Part shown: piece by piece, positions 43,969 to 55,458 of the stretch | Numbering within the stretch: the first letter of the stretch is position 1 | Layout: every line of letters starts with the position of its first letter | Origin: Brachionus manjavacas | Taxonomy: Eukaryota; Rotifera; Eurotatoria; Ploima; Brachionidae | Reading direction: 5' to 3' | NCBI GenBank assembly: GCA_019054805.1 | Contig: JAHQIY010000003.1 | Location: 1,984,001-2,048,000 of the forward strand | Length of the DNA stretch: 64,000 nt | The notes under the pieces: generated by a model | What the model saw: the letters and a program-made list of their open reading frames with translations, nothing else | Databases searched by the model: none | What the model was told of the DNA's origin: nothing | Position numbers and translations under genes: made by a program

Positions 43969-45560
43969 GGGTCTTGTCACCACCATGGACAATTGATAAA
44001 ATTTGCGGACACTAAAAAAATTAATTGTCCATAAAAAAAAAACAAGTTTTTATGTCAATTAATTTTTTTATTTGATTTACAAAATTGCGATGAAAAAAGC
44101 AACAAGATTTAGTTTTAATAAATCTTGTATTGTTTGACTTTTTTTGTTTTTATTTTGTTTCTCTTATTTTGTGGTTTTATTTTAACTCTTAGCAAAAATG
44201 AATAAGCCGAATGAGATTGAAAAATTTAGACTTTGTGAAGTAATGGAACTAGACGATAATTTTTTTTTTCTATATTTTTATTCTGAAGGAGCACTAGCTC
44301 GATACAGATAAACAAATAAATAAAATAATAATTAAACTAGTAGCAAATTTAATAAAAAATGGTAGCAAATATTATACGTAGTAAATTAAATAAAAAAGGA
44401 GTAAAAAAAAGTGTTAATAGTAAAATAAATTAATTAGTAGCAAAAGTAATTTTTCAATAGGAAATATAAATTAATTTAATTTTTGAAATTAAAATATACA
44501 AATCTGAAAATTCAAAAACTATAAATGAGCGATACTGAATCTTGATCTACATCAATTCTCGTGGCACAAAGAAATGAAGAGGACACCGAAAATGATACCG
44601 AACTAGATGAAATTCCCGTTAAAAAAAGCAAGAAAAGCAAGCAGAGTTTATAAATATCATGGTTACTTTGAAACTTACAAGAATTATTTAGACGTATTTT
44701 CGAAATTTTAGTTACGTGAATACACAAATGGTTGGTATGAAACATACGCTCTAGGATTTCCATGTACAAAAACCGCTTTAGAAGCAACGAATAATGTTTT
44801 GAAAAATCAGGGAACCTTTAGAGAACAACTTCCAATGAAAGAATTTTTGAAATTTGTTGACAAGCTTGTCACCGAATGGTCGAAAGATCGAGACCCAAAT
44901 TTCACGACAACAAAAAAATTTATCACTTTGCCTGAAATTTCAGTTCGTCAATGGACAAAAGCTTTTGAGTGGTGCAAGTTGGATGAAAGACTAGTCAAAT
45001 TATTTCACAATAATGAGTTGATTCTCATGTTTATTTCAACCAATGTATCTTTTCTAGCAACAAAAACAATGTGCAACGGTTATTTTGAAAAGTCAGATTA
45101 GTTTTCGTTTGACGATTATATCAAAGAAATAAATTCATTTCGATTTGTGAGATTCAATCAAGAAGAATGGGAATCAAGCGTCTGCTCATGTCCAGACTGG
45201 GATAAAAACTTGATTTGTAAACATGCAATTGGTGTTCCATACAGGTTGAAATTATGTGAATTTCCTGGCTTAGATCTCAATCTTGAAGCAAATAAAAAGA
45301 GAGGAAGACGAAAACAAGCTACACCTGCTTTGGTACAACGTATTTCGACTGGTCCAATTAATCCAACTCTACAAAATTTTAAATACGAATTTCCAATTTA
45401 AATGGCTCAATCAATCAACCAAGATCCGCTTTCAAATGAAAATGATAATGATAAATATCAAGCCGAAAGTATAAATAATGACTTTCAAACTTTTGAACAA
45501 CGAACAACATCTATAAATTTAGCTCCGAGAAAAAGAGGCCGTCCTAGAAAAAATCCATAA
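43969..45560 (+). mobile_element. Core-deleted MULE with SWIM finger and AT-hook
   Basis: The left end starts GGGTCTTGTCACCACC, the same 12-bp terminus as the 57.2-kb MITE. From 44521 an N-terminal leader reads SDTES, DENDTEL-like acidic stretch, KKARKASRVYKYHGYFETYK. It then jumps straight to the post-catalytic region YTNGWYETYALGFPCTKTAL, EATNNVLKNQGTFREQLPMK, and on (44799-45401, one stop after KSD) to the SWIM finger SVCSCPDWDKNLICKHAIG. A final frame ends KRGRPRKNP (AT-hook, ~45530-45560). The DDE core is missing, as in the 2.3-kb copy, but the junction is at a different place. I did not find the right TIR; a hAT relic begins ~260 bp further on. Confidence 0.8.
44279..44325 (+). repeat. 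LINE 3'-tail motif
   Basis: CTGAAGGAGCACTAGCTCGA followed by TACAGATAAACAAATAAATAAAA. Stem GAGC/GCTC is kept while the loop differs (ACTA). Likely an extremely 5'-truncated LINE insertion inside the MULE. Confidence 0.7.
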
Positions 45561-45819
45561 AATAGCACTAAACAACATTTCTAGGTAAAATGTGAATTTT
45601 TTTAATTAATAAATATTTGATTTGATAATTTACTATTTTTTTTTATTTTTTTTACTACTGATAAATTTATTTTGCTACTTTTACCAATAAATTTTTAATT
45701 TTATTTTTTTTGTTACGAATTTAGTTATTTTTACTACGAAAATAATTTGAAGTCTACTTTATAATATAATTAAAAAATATAATAGATGTATTTTTTTATT
45801 TTTTAAAATGAAATATTAA

Positions 45820-46830
45820 ATTCATCATGTTAGCCATTAGCATGCTTCTGGTAATGATTAATTCATCCTTCATGTTTTCACTATTTTTTTGCATATTATT
45901 CCGCATATACTGAAGAATCTTTCAATAAATGCGCTTGAAACATGATTTTTTGATAGTCCCAGAGCAAATCTTGCTAGTCTTGACATTTCATATGTGTATT
46001 GATTCTAAAAAGCCATGTTTGAAATTTTTACTAAAATCCCAGTTCGGTTAAGAATGTCTGCCAATTTTAAAATTTCCCTATCAAGTTCAACTTCGATCTT
46101 GTAAATTTCAAGTTCAATATTTTTTTTTTCATTGCACCACCTCTCATTAACTCTACAACGAACATTGCTTCATTGTCTGTCTGTTGAATTTTGGGTTGAG
46201 GCGATTTTAAAGCGGAAATTTCCTTGTCATTATCAGTTTCATCAAAGAAAAACCTTTAGTATACCAATTTCAAAAAATTGGAATAATTAGAGTTTTTTAA
46301 TTAAATTAATGATTAAATAATTACCATGAGTTTTTTTGATTAAAGTTATGTCTTTGCAATAGCTTCAGTAATGCTTTGTTTATATTTGCTGAAGTGTGTC
46401 TACCAGGCATTGGTGTCATTCTTATTATAAGTCTCTCTTTGTTCATTGTTTAAAAATTATGCAAAATCACTGTAGAAATTATTTGTCCACAAATCAAGAA
46501 CCAAACAAACTGAAACTGTCTCTTAAAGCTTATTTTCGATAGCAAAATAAAGCTTATCTAGAACATTAGGCAATAATTTGCTTCTAAAACTGTAGTAGCT
46601 TGGAATATTCAGGGTTATATCTAAAATATTCCGAAGATTAACAATTTTAAATTTTTAAGGCTTCTATTGATTACCACGAACCACAAAATAAATTGAAGAA
46701 TTTTTTCACTCAAAAATTTAGCTGAGTCTTTGTTCATAAATTTGTTTAGATTACTGAGTTTGTTAAAAGGGGCAAAACATTTGCTCTTGCAAATTTTACA
46801 AACAAAAACCAAATTTTTGTGTTTTGGCAT
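45820..46830 (-). pseudogene. hAT transposase relic (BED finger and C-terminal dimerisation domain)
   Basis: From 46830 the minus strand reads MPKHKNLVFVCKICKSKCFA then PFNKLSNLNKFMNK (start of a BED-type C-x2-C finger), AKFLSEKILQFILWFVV, and in other frames LVCLVLDLWTNN-like and TNAWQTHFS pieces. The far end (~46010-45825) gives RLARFALGLSKNHVSSAFIE, RFFSICGIICKKNSENMKDE and LIITRSMLMAN, the hAT C-terminal dimerisation motif (S-S-A-x-x-E-R-x-F-S). The central catalytic part is largely deleted and frames change at least four times. No TIR or 8-bp duplication was identified. Confidence 0.8.
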
Positions 46831-46882
46831 TGAAACAAAATGAGAAGGGATCTCAAAAAAATAGACGATACAGGTTTCTTAA

Positions 46883-47500
46883 CACTAGAAGCACCAAAAT
46901 TTTAAACTACTAGAAGCACCAAAACGAGTCAAAATGACTTGTTTTAATAGAATCTAATGGAAAAAAATGGATAATAATTTATTATTTGGATAAATCTATT
47001 CAAAAACTTAATTTTAATTGAGTAAAATAAAAATTTGACTAAAAAAAAGTATCTTGCAAAAATTTTATCTTCTACTGAATTCATTCCTTTTTGAACCAAT
47101 TTTTCGTCTTTCATGTAAAATACGCAAACTTTAATTCTTGCATTTTTTAAATTTGCTTATCTTCGTTCAAATATTAGGATTTAAGACAGTTTTTAAAGAT
47201 CTGTATACTTTTTATAAATATTTTATGACTCATCCATTGATTTTGTAGATAAATTCAAAATTTTAATTAAAAAACGAGTCAAAATGACTCTCTTTGGCGC
47301 TTCTAGTAGTATATACTTGATTTTCTACAAAGGAAATATTTTTTGATTTGAATTTAATTAATTTAGAAAGTTATCCTTATTTTTATGCTGAAAAAACAAA
47401 ATTGTGCTCAAATAGCAAAAATTGACTATAGCGGAAAATTGAGATTTTAGCGGCCAAAAATCCAAAAAGAGTCATTTTGACTCGTTGGTGCTTCTAGTTT
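46883..47500. mobile_element. TTAA-flanked MITE, piggyBac-like
   Basis: TTAA at 46879-46882 and 47501-47504 flank ends that are inverted copies: CACTAGAAGCACC / GGTGCTTCTAG, each with an inner AACGAGTCAAAATGACT block. The left terminus is partly doubled (CTAGAAGCACC occurs at 46886 and again at ~46910). A further inner copy (AACGAGTCAAAATGACTC...GCGCTTCTAG) lies at ~47271-47308, so this may be two nested or tandem copies. TTAA targets and such ends are typical of piggyBac-type elements. No ORF. Confidence 0.7.
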
Positions 47501-47504
47501 TTAA

Positions 47505-47760
47505 TTTTTTTTCACCTTTAAGGAAGTTCTAATCTATAATTTTTTTAATAATTAAAATAATCAACCTATAATTTTTTTTTTGGAAATGTATTTTTTTTTG
47601 CCATTTCTATCATTTGATCCACAGATAATTCATCTTCAGAATTATTTGTTGATTCTATAACTAATTATTTTTCTTTCCTTCTATCCATTTAAAAAGCTAA
47701 CTTAGCTATGTTGTTAAATTATAGTAAAGTTTTCAGAAAATTTAAAGATTGATAAAATTA
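47505..47760. other. Spacer downstream of the NPC2-like gene
   Basis: Nothing was recognised beyond A/T runs. Confidence 0.5.
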
Positions 47761-47770
47761 TTTTTAATTT

Positions 47771-48259
47771 TTATTGAATTTTTGCAGGAAATAGAGTGCA
47801 AACGACGGGTTCGTCATTGTCAGCATTGACCTGAAACTGGACAAACAATGAGATAGATGGATATTCTGGCAATACGACCAAGCTGAGTGCTTCTTGGACC
47901 ACGGTGTTAGCGAGTACTGGACATTGCACTCCATTTTTACAAGCATCTGCCTGTGGAAGCGGAAAAGGAACTTTTACACCCGCTATAATTCCATATACAA
48001 GATTTTTCAGTGAATTTAATTGACGCGCTTTTCTAGAAAATAGAATATTTTTTAAAACAAAATTTCAATCTATACTTGTAGTGAATTTTAAATTTAAGGT
48101 GACGTTTTGATTTTTGTGAAATGTGCACGGAAGAGCTGAGCAATTTGTCAAGTCTAGGGTCACATCGGTAACTGCACTTGACCCACAGTCTTTGAAAGGT
48201 ATCGGATCAGCCACAACCAGAGAAATGAATAGTAAAATGCCTGCTAATTTGAGAATCAT
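47771..48259 (-). CDS. NPC2-like secreted sterol/lipid-binding protein (ML domain)
   Basis: Exon 1 (48259-48076) encodes a signal peptide (MILKLAGILLFISLVVA) and DPIPFKDCGS, DVTLDLTNCSALPCTFHKNQ and NVTLNLKFTT. Donor A/GTATAG and acceptor CTAGAAAAG (48028) are both phase 1 and remove a 48-bp intron. Exon 2 (48027-47771) encodes LNSLKNLVYGIIAGVKVPFP, QADACKNGVQCPV, and ends PVVCTLFPAKIQ. The total is 146 residues with the six cysteines (DCGS, NCS, PC, AC, QCPV, VVC) and Y/V-G-I-x-x-G-V-x-V-P-F-P signature of NPC2. NPC2 proteins carry cholesterol or other lipids in lysosomes or outside cells; arthropods and other invertebrates have many copies. The AATAAA signal overlaps the stop codon. The gene looks intact and is one of the few clear host genes here. 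Confidence 0.93.
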
Positions 48260-48303
48260 TGTAGAGAAAGTTAAAATTTAAAATCAAAAAAAAAAATCTT
48301 ATA

Positions 48304-48309
48304 TTTATA
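48304..48309 (-). promoter_or_regulatory. TATA box of the NPC2-like gene
   Basis: CTATAAATATAAG on the minus strand lies 45 bp before the ATG, so the 5' UTR would be only about 15-20 nt. Confidence 0.55.
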
Positions 48310-49650
48310 GAATTATATTTGTTTCTTTGAGAATTAAATTTTGTTGAATTTTTTTCAAAAGTGGTTCGATCAGCGTCTTATCAAGAACAACAAAATTTAG
48401 GCATAATCGAATCCAAGCTTTGATTTTTGAGAATTAAATTTTTTTTTTTTGTTTTATTCATGTGACATAGAACAAATTTTTTCTTTAAATTTTATTATGA
48501 AAAAATATTGTACTCTTTTATCTTTTTTCAAAAAAATAAATTCAATTCTTTTCAAACCTTTGTCAGCAACTTGACTTTGAAAAGTCTTTGAAAAAACTCA
48601 AAAAAGGATTTTTTTGACTTTTGTCCAAGTTTGCAAAATTCTGATATCTTTGGCATGACGTTCAAAAAGGCATAGTGCTATTTTAGCACTTAGAGGTTCG
48701 GTTTGACGCTGTTTCCACCATACAACCATATTATATGACCGGAAATTCTGAAAGCCTGTAAAAAGATTTCAGCCCTTTCGTTCAGAAATGCAAAAGTTTT
48801 ATTTAAATTTTTTTAAAAAAGTTAATGATTTTATGTCATCAAGTCTCAATTTTTTTCTTTTTTACTTTGCGCTTTATCTTGCACTATCGAGTATGCTAAT
48901 TTAAGTGTTTCAAAATAAAAATTTTAAATTTTTGAATTCAAATTATTAAAAATATCCATTATTCCATAATCTTATTGTTATTATGTGTGATTTTTTCTTA
49001 ATTGATATTCAAAAGTCCTTTTTATAAATATCGCTTTAAAACTTGAATATCTGCTTTTGGATTTTTCTTTCTTTTTAAGAACTAAAAATTTGCTCAAATT
49101 TTTGAGAATTCCGTAGTTTTGAGGGTCCGATTATCGAAGGAAGACTGTATAGAAATTTTTTCCATTTTTTTCAGAAAATTTATCTAGAATATTTTAAATT
49201 AAAATTACAAAGCTTCACCTTTCAAATTTTGCTCAGTAATTACATTATCTATCTTGAAAAAAAATAATTTTTTTTAACTTTATTTTCAATTCAGAATATT
49301 GGTTCCTGTTAAACTTGTATAAAAGTATGTAAAAACAAGTCAAAAACAAGTTACAGTTTGACATGGACTTGAATTTAAAAGACAACTCTTGACTTAAAAG
49401 AAAATTACTATAATATGCATTGTCAAAAAACTCATGTTTCAATTTTTACATTATAAAAGAAATTAAGACAAAATTTTTATTTTTTCTTGAATAAAAAAAA
49501 TTATGACTTAGAATGCTTTTATTTTTAATTTTTGAAACAAGTCAAAGTAATGACTTGCACTTAACTTGTGACTTGTTTCTTAAATGATCAGGTCAAAAAA
49601 AACATATAAAGAGGCCTAGCATACACCTGATAAATATATATATATATGGT
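48310..49650. other. AT-rich intergenic DNA
   Basis: No gene was seen. Position 48660-48790 is GC-richer and includes a short hairpin (GTGCTATTTTAGCAC). A (TA)n run is at 49635-49647. Confidence 0.5.
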
Positions 49651-50629
49651 TTAATTTTTGTGTTTGAATTACAAATTGTATCCAATGTTGAAATAACAAA
49701 GAAAAAGTGCGATGTTTCAAATATTTTTTTCTTTCTCAAAAAAATAATTTTAAGTTAACATTGCAAGCATTTTCATATTTAAGATTAAACTTTTTAGTGA
49801 GATAGAACAAGTTAAATTTTTATTTTTAAAATTTAAGAAAAAAATATTTTTTTTGTTTTTTGTGGTTCATCCTAAACACTTTAATTGTGGTTGTTTTGTA
49901 TATTTTAACTTAAACTTATATAATAAAAAAATGGAAATAGAACGTAGAAATAGGTGCTACCCTAAATGGTGTACTGAGATCACGAAAATGTGTGAACTGA
50001 AAAAAAATAGTAAAGTTAGATCACCAAAAATTTGTGAACTTTTTTTTGTGAGCTAATTTTTGTGTACTAATTTTTGTTTGAACTGAAAAAATTAGTCATC
50101 ATTTTTTGCAATTTAAATCAAACAAAAAATTCTTTTTTGAATATTGGAAAAGGATTTTTTGTGGTGATTTATTTTTGAAATTAAAAATAAAAATAAATTA
50201 ATTATTTCATGAACGCTTTCTTGTGTTTAATCCAAAAACATCTCTCATGTAAAAAAAGATTTCATAGATAAAATACCTAGGTGTTTTTAGCATGATTGGA
50301 GAAAAGCATAGAAAAATGTATCTTAAAAAAAATGGTTTTTAAAAAAATAAAATGAATTAAAGTTTTAAAAATTAAGAGCTTTTTAAATTTTACTTTTTAA
50401 ATTTATTTTATAATTTTATCTTTTTTGTTTTCAATCATTCAAAAGGAGTTTCTTTTGATAAAAAAAATTAAAAGCAATCTAGAAAAACTAATTTTTTGAA
50501 AATCATTTAAAAAAAGTTAAATTAAATTCAAAAAACCTATTTTTTTAAATATTTATTGACTTTGACAATCAAATGTTATTAAAGGAGATTAATCAACTAA
50601 ACTTTTCCTTATTTTTATCCTATTTTTAA

Positions 50630-50684
50630 TTCTGAAGGAGCTCTAGCAAGGTACATAAAACAAATAAATAAAATAAATAAATAA
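50630..50684 (+). repeat. LINE 3'-tail motif
   Basis: TCTGAAGGAGCTCTAGCAAG then GTACATAAAACAAATAAATAAAATAAATAAATAA. The stem is half lost (GAGC/GCAA). It lies within TIR element B. Confidence 0.65.
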
Positions 50685-51389
50685 GCTTTTCTCTATTTTA
50701 AAACCATTAAATTCTTGGGTCTGCACTTTGAAGAAAGTTTTAACTTTGTAAAACATAAAAAAAGAAAAGATTAATTTTAATTTATTGAATTTGGTGAAAC
50801 ATATTTTGTTTCAACTTGTTTCATGGGAGGCAGACAAAATGTAAAAAGACGAAATGTAGAATTTTTTACAAAATATATAAAGACAGATTATAGACATGAC
50901 AAAATATAGACTAGGCCTATATGTAGAAAAAAAAATAAAGAAAATTTTCAAAAAATTAGAGACTTTGACTTAAACTTAAAATTAAAAGTTAATTTTTAAA
51001 TTAAGCTTAAAAATGAACAAAAAATTTTTGGAACAAAATAATAATTATTCATCGCCATATTCACTTTCTTTAGTCTTAGAATCAAAAACGGTGAACAATT
51101 TAAACCAAAAAAAGACAAACATGAGACTAACTTGAGAATTTTACGATTAGTGACAAATTATTTTTAGAAGGTTTAAAAAATCACTTTAAAAAAAAAATTT
51201 TTTTTCTCTTTAAAATTTTTTTTTGCATTTTCAAACAAAAAATTATGCCACACTGCCTGTTTCATCATCAAAATTTAAAAATCTCCATTTTTTCTTATTG
51301 AATTAATGAAAAAGAATCTTATTATTGTAATTTATGGAAGGTTTGTAAGAAAATTCACAATTCCTCTCTCTCCTTATACCTAAGTCAGT

Positions 51390-51880
51390 AACTCGAAAGC
51401 CTGCAAAACCACAAGACGTCAGGTGTTGACCAAGTATCCTCGCATGCCCTCAAAATGTGTGCAGCAGCCTTGGTTCGTCCGATGACTCTCTTTTTCGTGC
51501 AGTCATTAAAACACTCAGCTATACCTCCTGAGTGAAAAGATGCCAATGTCATGGCTAATTTTAAGCGAGGTTCCAGGACTGAAGCGGGAAATTATGGTCC
51601 AGTTTCACTTACCTTAGTCCCTTGGTAAGTTATGGAGTCACTGATTGAAGATTACATTCTGAAGTATCTATACCAGCGCAATCTTCTCTCGAACAAACAG
51701 CATGGCTTCGTAGCACACAAAGCTTTCGTGACGAATCCTCTCGAAACCGTCGATTTTCTAACTGATTGCCGGAGACAGCCCGCTGACGTTATATATCTGG
51801 ATTTTGCCAAAGCGTTTGACAAAGTCTCACACGAGTTGCTGATTGTCAAACTTATAACTGATTTCTCGAAACTGATATAA
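51390..51880 (+). pseudogene. CR1-like LINE RT fragment, unusually GC-rich
   Basis: The plus strand reads SGVDQVSSHALKMCAAALVR (frame-shifted), NVMANFKRGSRTEAGNYGPV, then from 51632 MESLIEDYILKYLYQRNLLS, NKQHGFVAHKAFVTNPLETV and DVIYLDFAKAFDKVSHELL. These are RT fingers to the first catalytic Asp (D-F-A-K-A-F-D). It stops abruptly before GVPQGS. The base composition is clearly more GC than the surroundings, so this insert is either young or from a family with different codon use from the LINE at 36-38.8 kb. Confidence 0.85.
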
Positions 51881-52650
51881 AAATTAGTAAATATATATAT
51901 TTTTTAATTTGAAGGATCTTTAAAAATAGCTAAGCATTTGCTCTGATCTGGTTGACTTGAAAATACCCTTTCAAAAATCACAAATACCCAAATGCGCTCT
52001 TTACTTAAATCTTTGCCTTTCAGCATAAAATAATAAAAATTAAAGAAAATTAAAATTAATTTTTCACCCTTTGTGCTTCACTTTGGGGAACATAGATTTA
52101 TCTATTTCCCAAAATTTACTTACTTCGCCCAACCTGAAATTTTTCTATGTAATTATTCTTTCTATCTTATATTTTATCATTACATTAGCTTTTTTTCTAA
52201 ATAGATGAAAAAAATTTCAAAATAGTTGAACAATTTTTAGATAATGTTATGGTCAATTAATAGTTCATATAATATGAGAACAAGAATTGTTCCAGTAACA
52301 GGTGAACCATAGTTTACCTAAGCGACTAGACCGGAAAATCTATGTTTTCCTCTAAAGTTTTGACTTCAATGATAATTTAATTTCGTTTGGTGCATTTTAC
52401 CAAATACTTAATGAATGAAATATGAAGAACAGAGCGAAGATAATTTTTTAAACTAAAATTATTATCTTTAAGGATTATCATATCACAAACCCAAAGTCAA
52501 AATTTATAAAAAAAAACAAATTTTTTCATGTTTGCAATATTAACTTAAAATATTTTTTTTCTTGAAACTGAAAAAAATATTTGAAACATCGCACTTTTTC
52601 CTTGTTATTTCAACATTGGATACAATTTGTAATTCAAACACAAAAAATTA

Positions 52651-53309
52651 AACTAATTATAAATTGAATTTTTCTCAATTATTATGAAATCATTTGAAAT
52701 TCTCGAAAACTTTACTTCCTGGAGAAAAACTAGGCACATTTTTAGAAAGCTTGTTAAAATCTCTTCAAGAAAAATGGTGGTCAGTTGGGGTCAGTTGTTA
52801 AAAATTGGGACTCAGTAGGGTGTCAAGTTTTTGAAAATATTCAGTTTTCACAAAAATAAAAATTTTATAGAAAAACTAATTTAATTTTTAAAAAAAAGAG
52901 AAAAATTCAAACAAAATGATATATTAAAACTTTTGAAAATATTTTTCCTTTGCAAAAAAAATGGGGGTCAGTGTTTTCTAGTAGGACCCTTAAAAACTAA
53001 GTAAAAAAAAAGAAGTTTATTATAAATATGTAAAAATTAGTTATTTAAAAATAGCTTATTTAGAAAAAAAATTGGTAATTGGCTGTTTATTGTGTGGCGT
53101 CCACGTGCGCCACTACTCAAGTCTCCCACGTATTTCATGCTCTATGATTGCTAAACCATCTCTGTGTTGCTCTCTATTGACTGATGACATGAACTCTAAA
53201 TTTTTATTTATTTATTAATTTAAAAAAATATTTTGATGGACATACCCCCCAGAACTCTCCCGCACGGCTTTATGCCTTCTTTTAGACCTCATGTGATTTA
53301 AAAATAGAA
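52651..53309. other. Intergenic DNA
   Basis: No gene. Positions ~53094-53165 (GTGGCGTCCACGTGCGCCAC) form a GC-rich near-palindrome unlike the surroundings. ~52770-52830 repeats GGTCAGTTGGGGTCAGTTG. Confidence 0.4.
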
Positions 53310-53340
53310 TACAGTCGAGTCTTGTTATAACGATGCTGAT

Positions 53341-55148
53341 TTATTTATTTGTTTTCTGTACCGAGCTAGAGCTCCTTCAGAATAAGTTAAAAATTAAAAA
53401 AATAAAATAAAAATGAAATAAAATAAAATAAAAATGAAATAAAATAAAATAAAAATAAAATTAAAGTTAATAAAATAATATAAAAAAAAAAAAAAAAAAA
53501 AAAAAAAGAATTAAAAAAAGTAAATAAGCTAAATAAATGAAAATTAAGAATATATAAAATTGGAAAAGATTGTTACATGTGGCTCATGTTTAAATAGTTC
53601 AAGTTTCTGGAAAAAAGAAGAAATAGTAAGGTAGCAATTACACAATGGAGTTGGGTAGTCAATATATCTTGATTCGAAACCTTCTTTGTATTCCTTCACC
53701 AGTCTTACAACCAATGGAATAGAATGACTCAGTCCTGCCCCAACATATCTCTCACTCAATTCAAAAAGCCGATTCGAGACTGTTAGTAATTTTAGTTTAT
53801 TAAAAGCCTCATGATGTACGATGTTTGAGGGAGTATCATATTTTAACTTGAGGATAGATCTGACTGCTGTTTTCTGAATTGCTTGTAGTTTTTTGATATT
53901 ATTTTCTGAAAATGAATTCAAGCAAGGAAAAGAATAGTCTAAAATTGATCCGACTAAAGATTTATATAGATTTCCTAGTGTGTTCTGATTAAGACCCCAT
54001 TTTTTGTTTGACAATATCTTAATAATATTTAGCCTTTTATTGCAGCGCTCTTTAATTTCATCTACCAGTATATTAAAGTTTAATTTAGAATCAAATTTAA
54101 TACCAAGAAACTTGATTTCTTTTTGTCTCTCTATTCTGTTTCCATAAATTTTTAAGTTAAGATTATCACTCTCTTTTTGTACCTAGAAAAGACTAATGAA
54201 CACGACTTTTCAACCGATATCTTCATTTTCCACTTAATAAGCCATTGTTCTAATTCGTTGAGGTATTTATTGATCTTATTTTCTAGGTTCCCTTTTTTGT
54301 TATAAATGAAGAATGTAACTAGATCATCTGCAAAAAGCAGAGAGTATTCATTATTTGTTTTGTTTCTTTTAGGGATGTCATTAATGTATATACTAAATAA
54401 AAGAGGACTAATTACTGAGCCTTGAGGAACACCTGCAGTTATTTGATATTCTTCGCTCAAATGGTCATTCACATTTACCTTAAATGTCCTAGAGTCTAAA
54501 AAGGATTTTATCCAGTTAGTCAAGTAATGAGGTGGATTTATTTTAATCAATTTAAAAAGTAAACCTTCATGCCAAACCCTATCAAAGGCTTTAGAAATAT
54601 CAAAAAAAGGCCGCAAACTCTTTTTTTTCTATTAAATGATTCCACAATTTTTTGAATTAAGAAGAAAAGATTATCTGCTGTTCGCCGGTGTTTCCTAAAT
54701 CCAGATTGCTCCTAGATAAGGAGTGAATTTTGCTCTAAAAAATTGTATAATCTTGAATATACTATGCGTTCCAGTAGCTTTCCTAAACAACTCGTTATAC
54801 TAATTGATCTATAATTTAAAGGATCGTGTAAACTAGAGGCCTTTTTTTGAATCATAGTAATGTAAGATGTTTTCCACGCTTTCGGGACTCTACCTTCTCG
54901 AAGAGTTAAATAAAAAAGTTCTATGATTTCTATTAATGAATTTCTAGGTAAGTTTTTTAACAAAAAATTATGAATTTGGTCAGGTCCTGATGCCGCATCA
55001 TTTTTTAATCTCTTTAAAGCCATAATTAATTCATTTAAGCAAATTGGATCATTAAAATTAGACTGGTAATAATTCCTAAAGAAAACAGAGTTAGAATTTA
55101 GAATTTCGATATCTTTCTCAGTATCAATTAAATCAGAATTAGGACTAA
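53341..55148 (-). pseudogene. LINE (Jockey/I-like) nested in the Tigger element, RT mostly readable
   Basis: Reading from 55148 down: SDLIDTEKDIEILNS, then AASGPDQIHNFLLKNLPRNS, RVPKAWKTSYITMIQKKASS and LNYRSISITSCLGKLLERIV (55023-54712); FDISKAFDRVWHEGLLFKLI, AGVPQGSVISPLLFSIYIND and LLFADDLVTFFIYNKKGNLE (54616-54152); FLGIKFDSKLNF; KKWGLNQNTLGNLYKSLVGS to LKYDTPSNIVHHEAFNKLKL (54014-53544). It ends with the 3'-tail motif (53383-53341 in complement: GGAGCTCTAGCTCGGTACAG) and A-rich repeats. The catalytic D, GVPQGS and FADD are all intact. Only two or three frameshifts separate the blocks, so this is the youngest copy of the family here. It is 5'-truncated after the endonuclease. Confidence 0.92.
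53395..53510. repeat. AAAATAAAAT-type simple repeat and poly-A run
   Basis: Tandem AAATAAAAT/AAATGAAAT units are followed by ~26 A (~53481-53506), within the 3' region of the nested LINE. Confidence 0.8.
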
Positions 55149-55458
55149 ATTAATACGATATTCGCTTTATAACGATATTTTTTTTCATAATTTACATTCC
55201 CCAATATAATTACATGTTAAATTTCTTTGTTAATACGATGTTTCTTTAATACGATATCTAATTAATACGATAGGTTTATTCAGAAAAAAACGTACAAATC
55301 AGTGCTAATTGATCGTTTTTAATACGATATTGATCTTTTAAACAAAAAAATAGAAGACTAATGAAATCCAGTTATAATTAAATATAATTAAATATTAATG
55401 TTAATTTAATTGCTTGTGTGTATATAAAGGTAATTTTATATACACATGTAAACAAAAA

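Larger units (their letters stand above)
49651..52650. mobile_element. TIR element copy B, ~3.0 kb
   Basis: The ends (TTAATTTTTGTGTTTGAATT... at 49651 and its complement ending 52650) match those of copy A (4021-5224) over ~95 bp, including GTGCGATGTTTCAAATATTT. The right inner part (51950-52340) also matches copy A in reverse: GAGAACAAGAATTGTTCCAG, then AACATAGATTTATCTATTTC. The middle holds a LINE tail and a CR1 fragment that copy A lacks, so B has been enlarged by insertions. No transposase and no clear target duplication. Confidence 0.7.

Noticed and set aside
47764..47946. 60-codon minus-strand ORF
   Set aside because: It is an out-of-frame reading of NPC2-like exon 2. The correct frame carries the NPC2 signature and joins exon 1 in phase.
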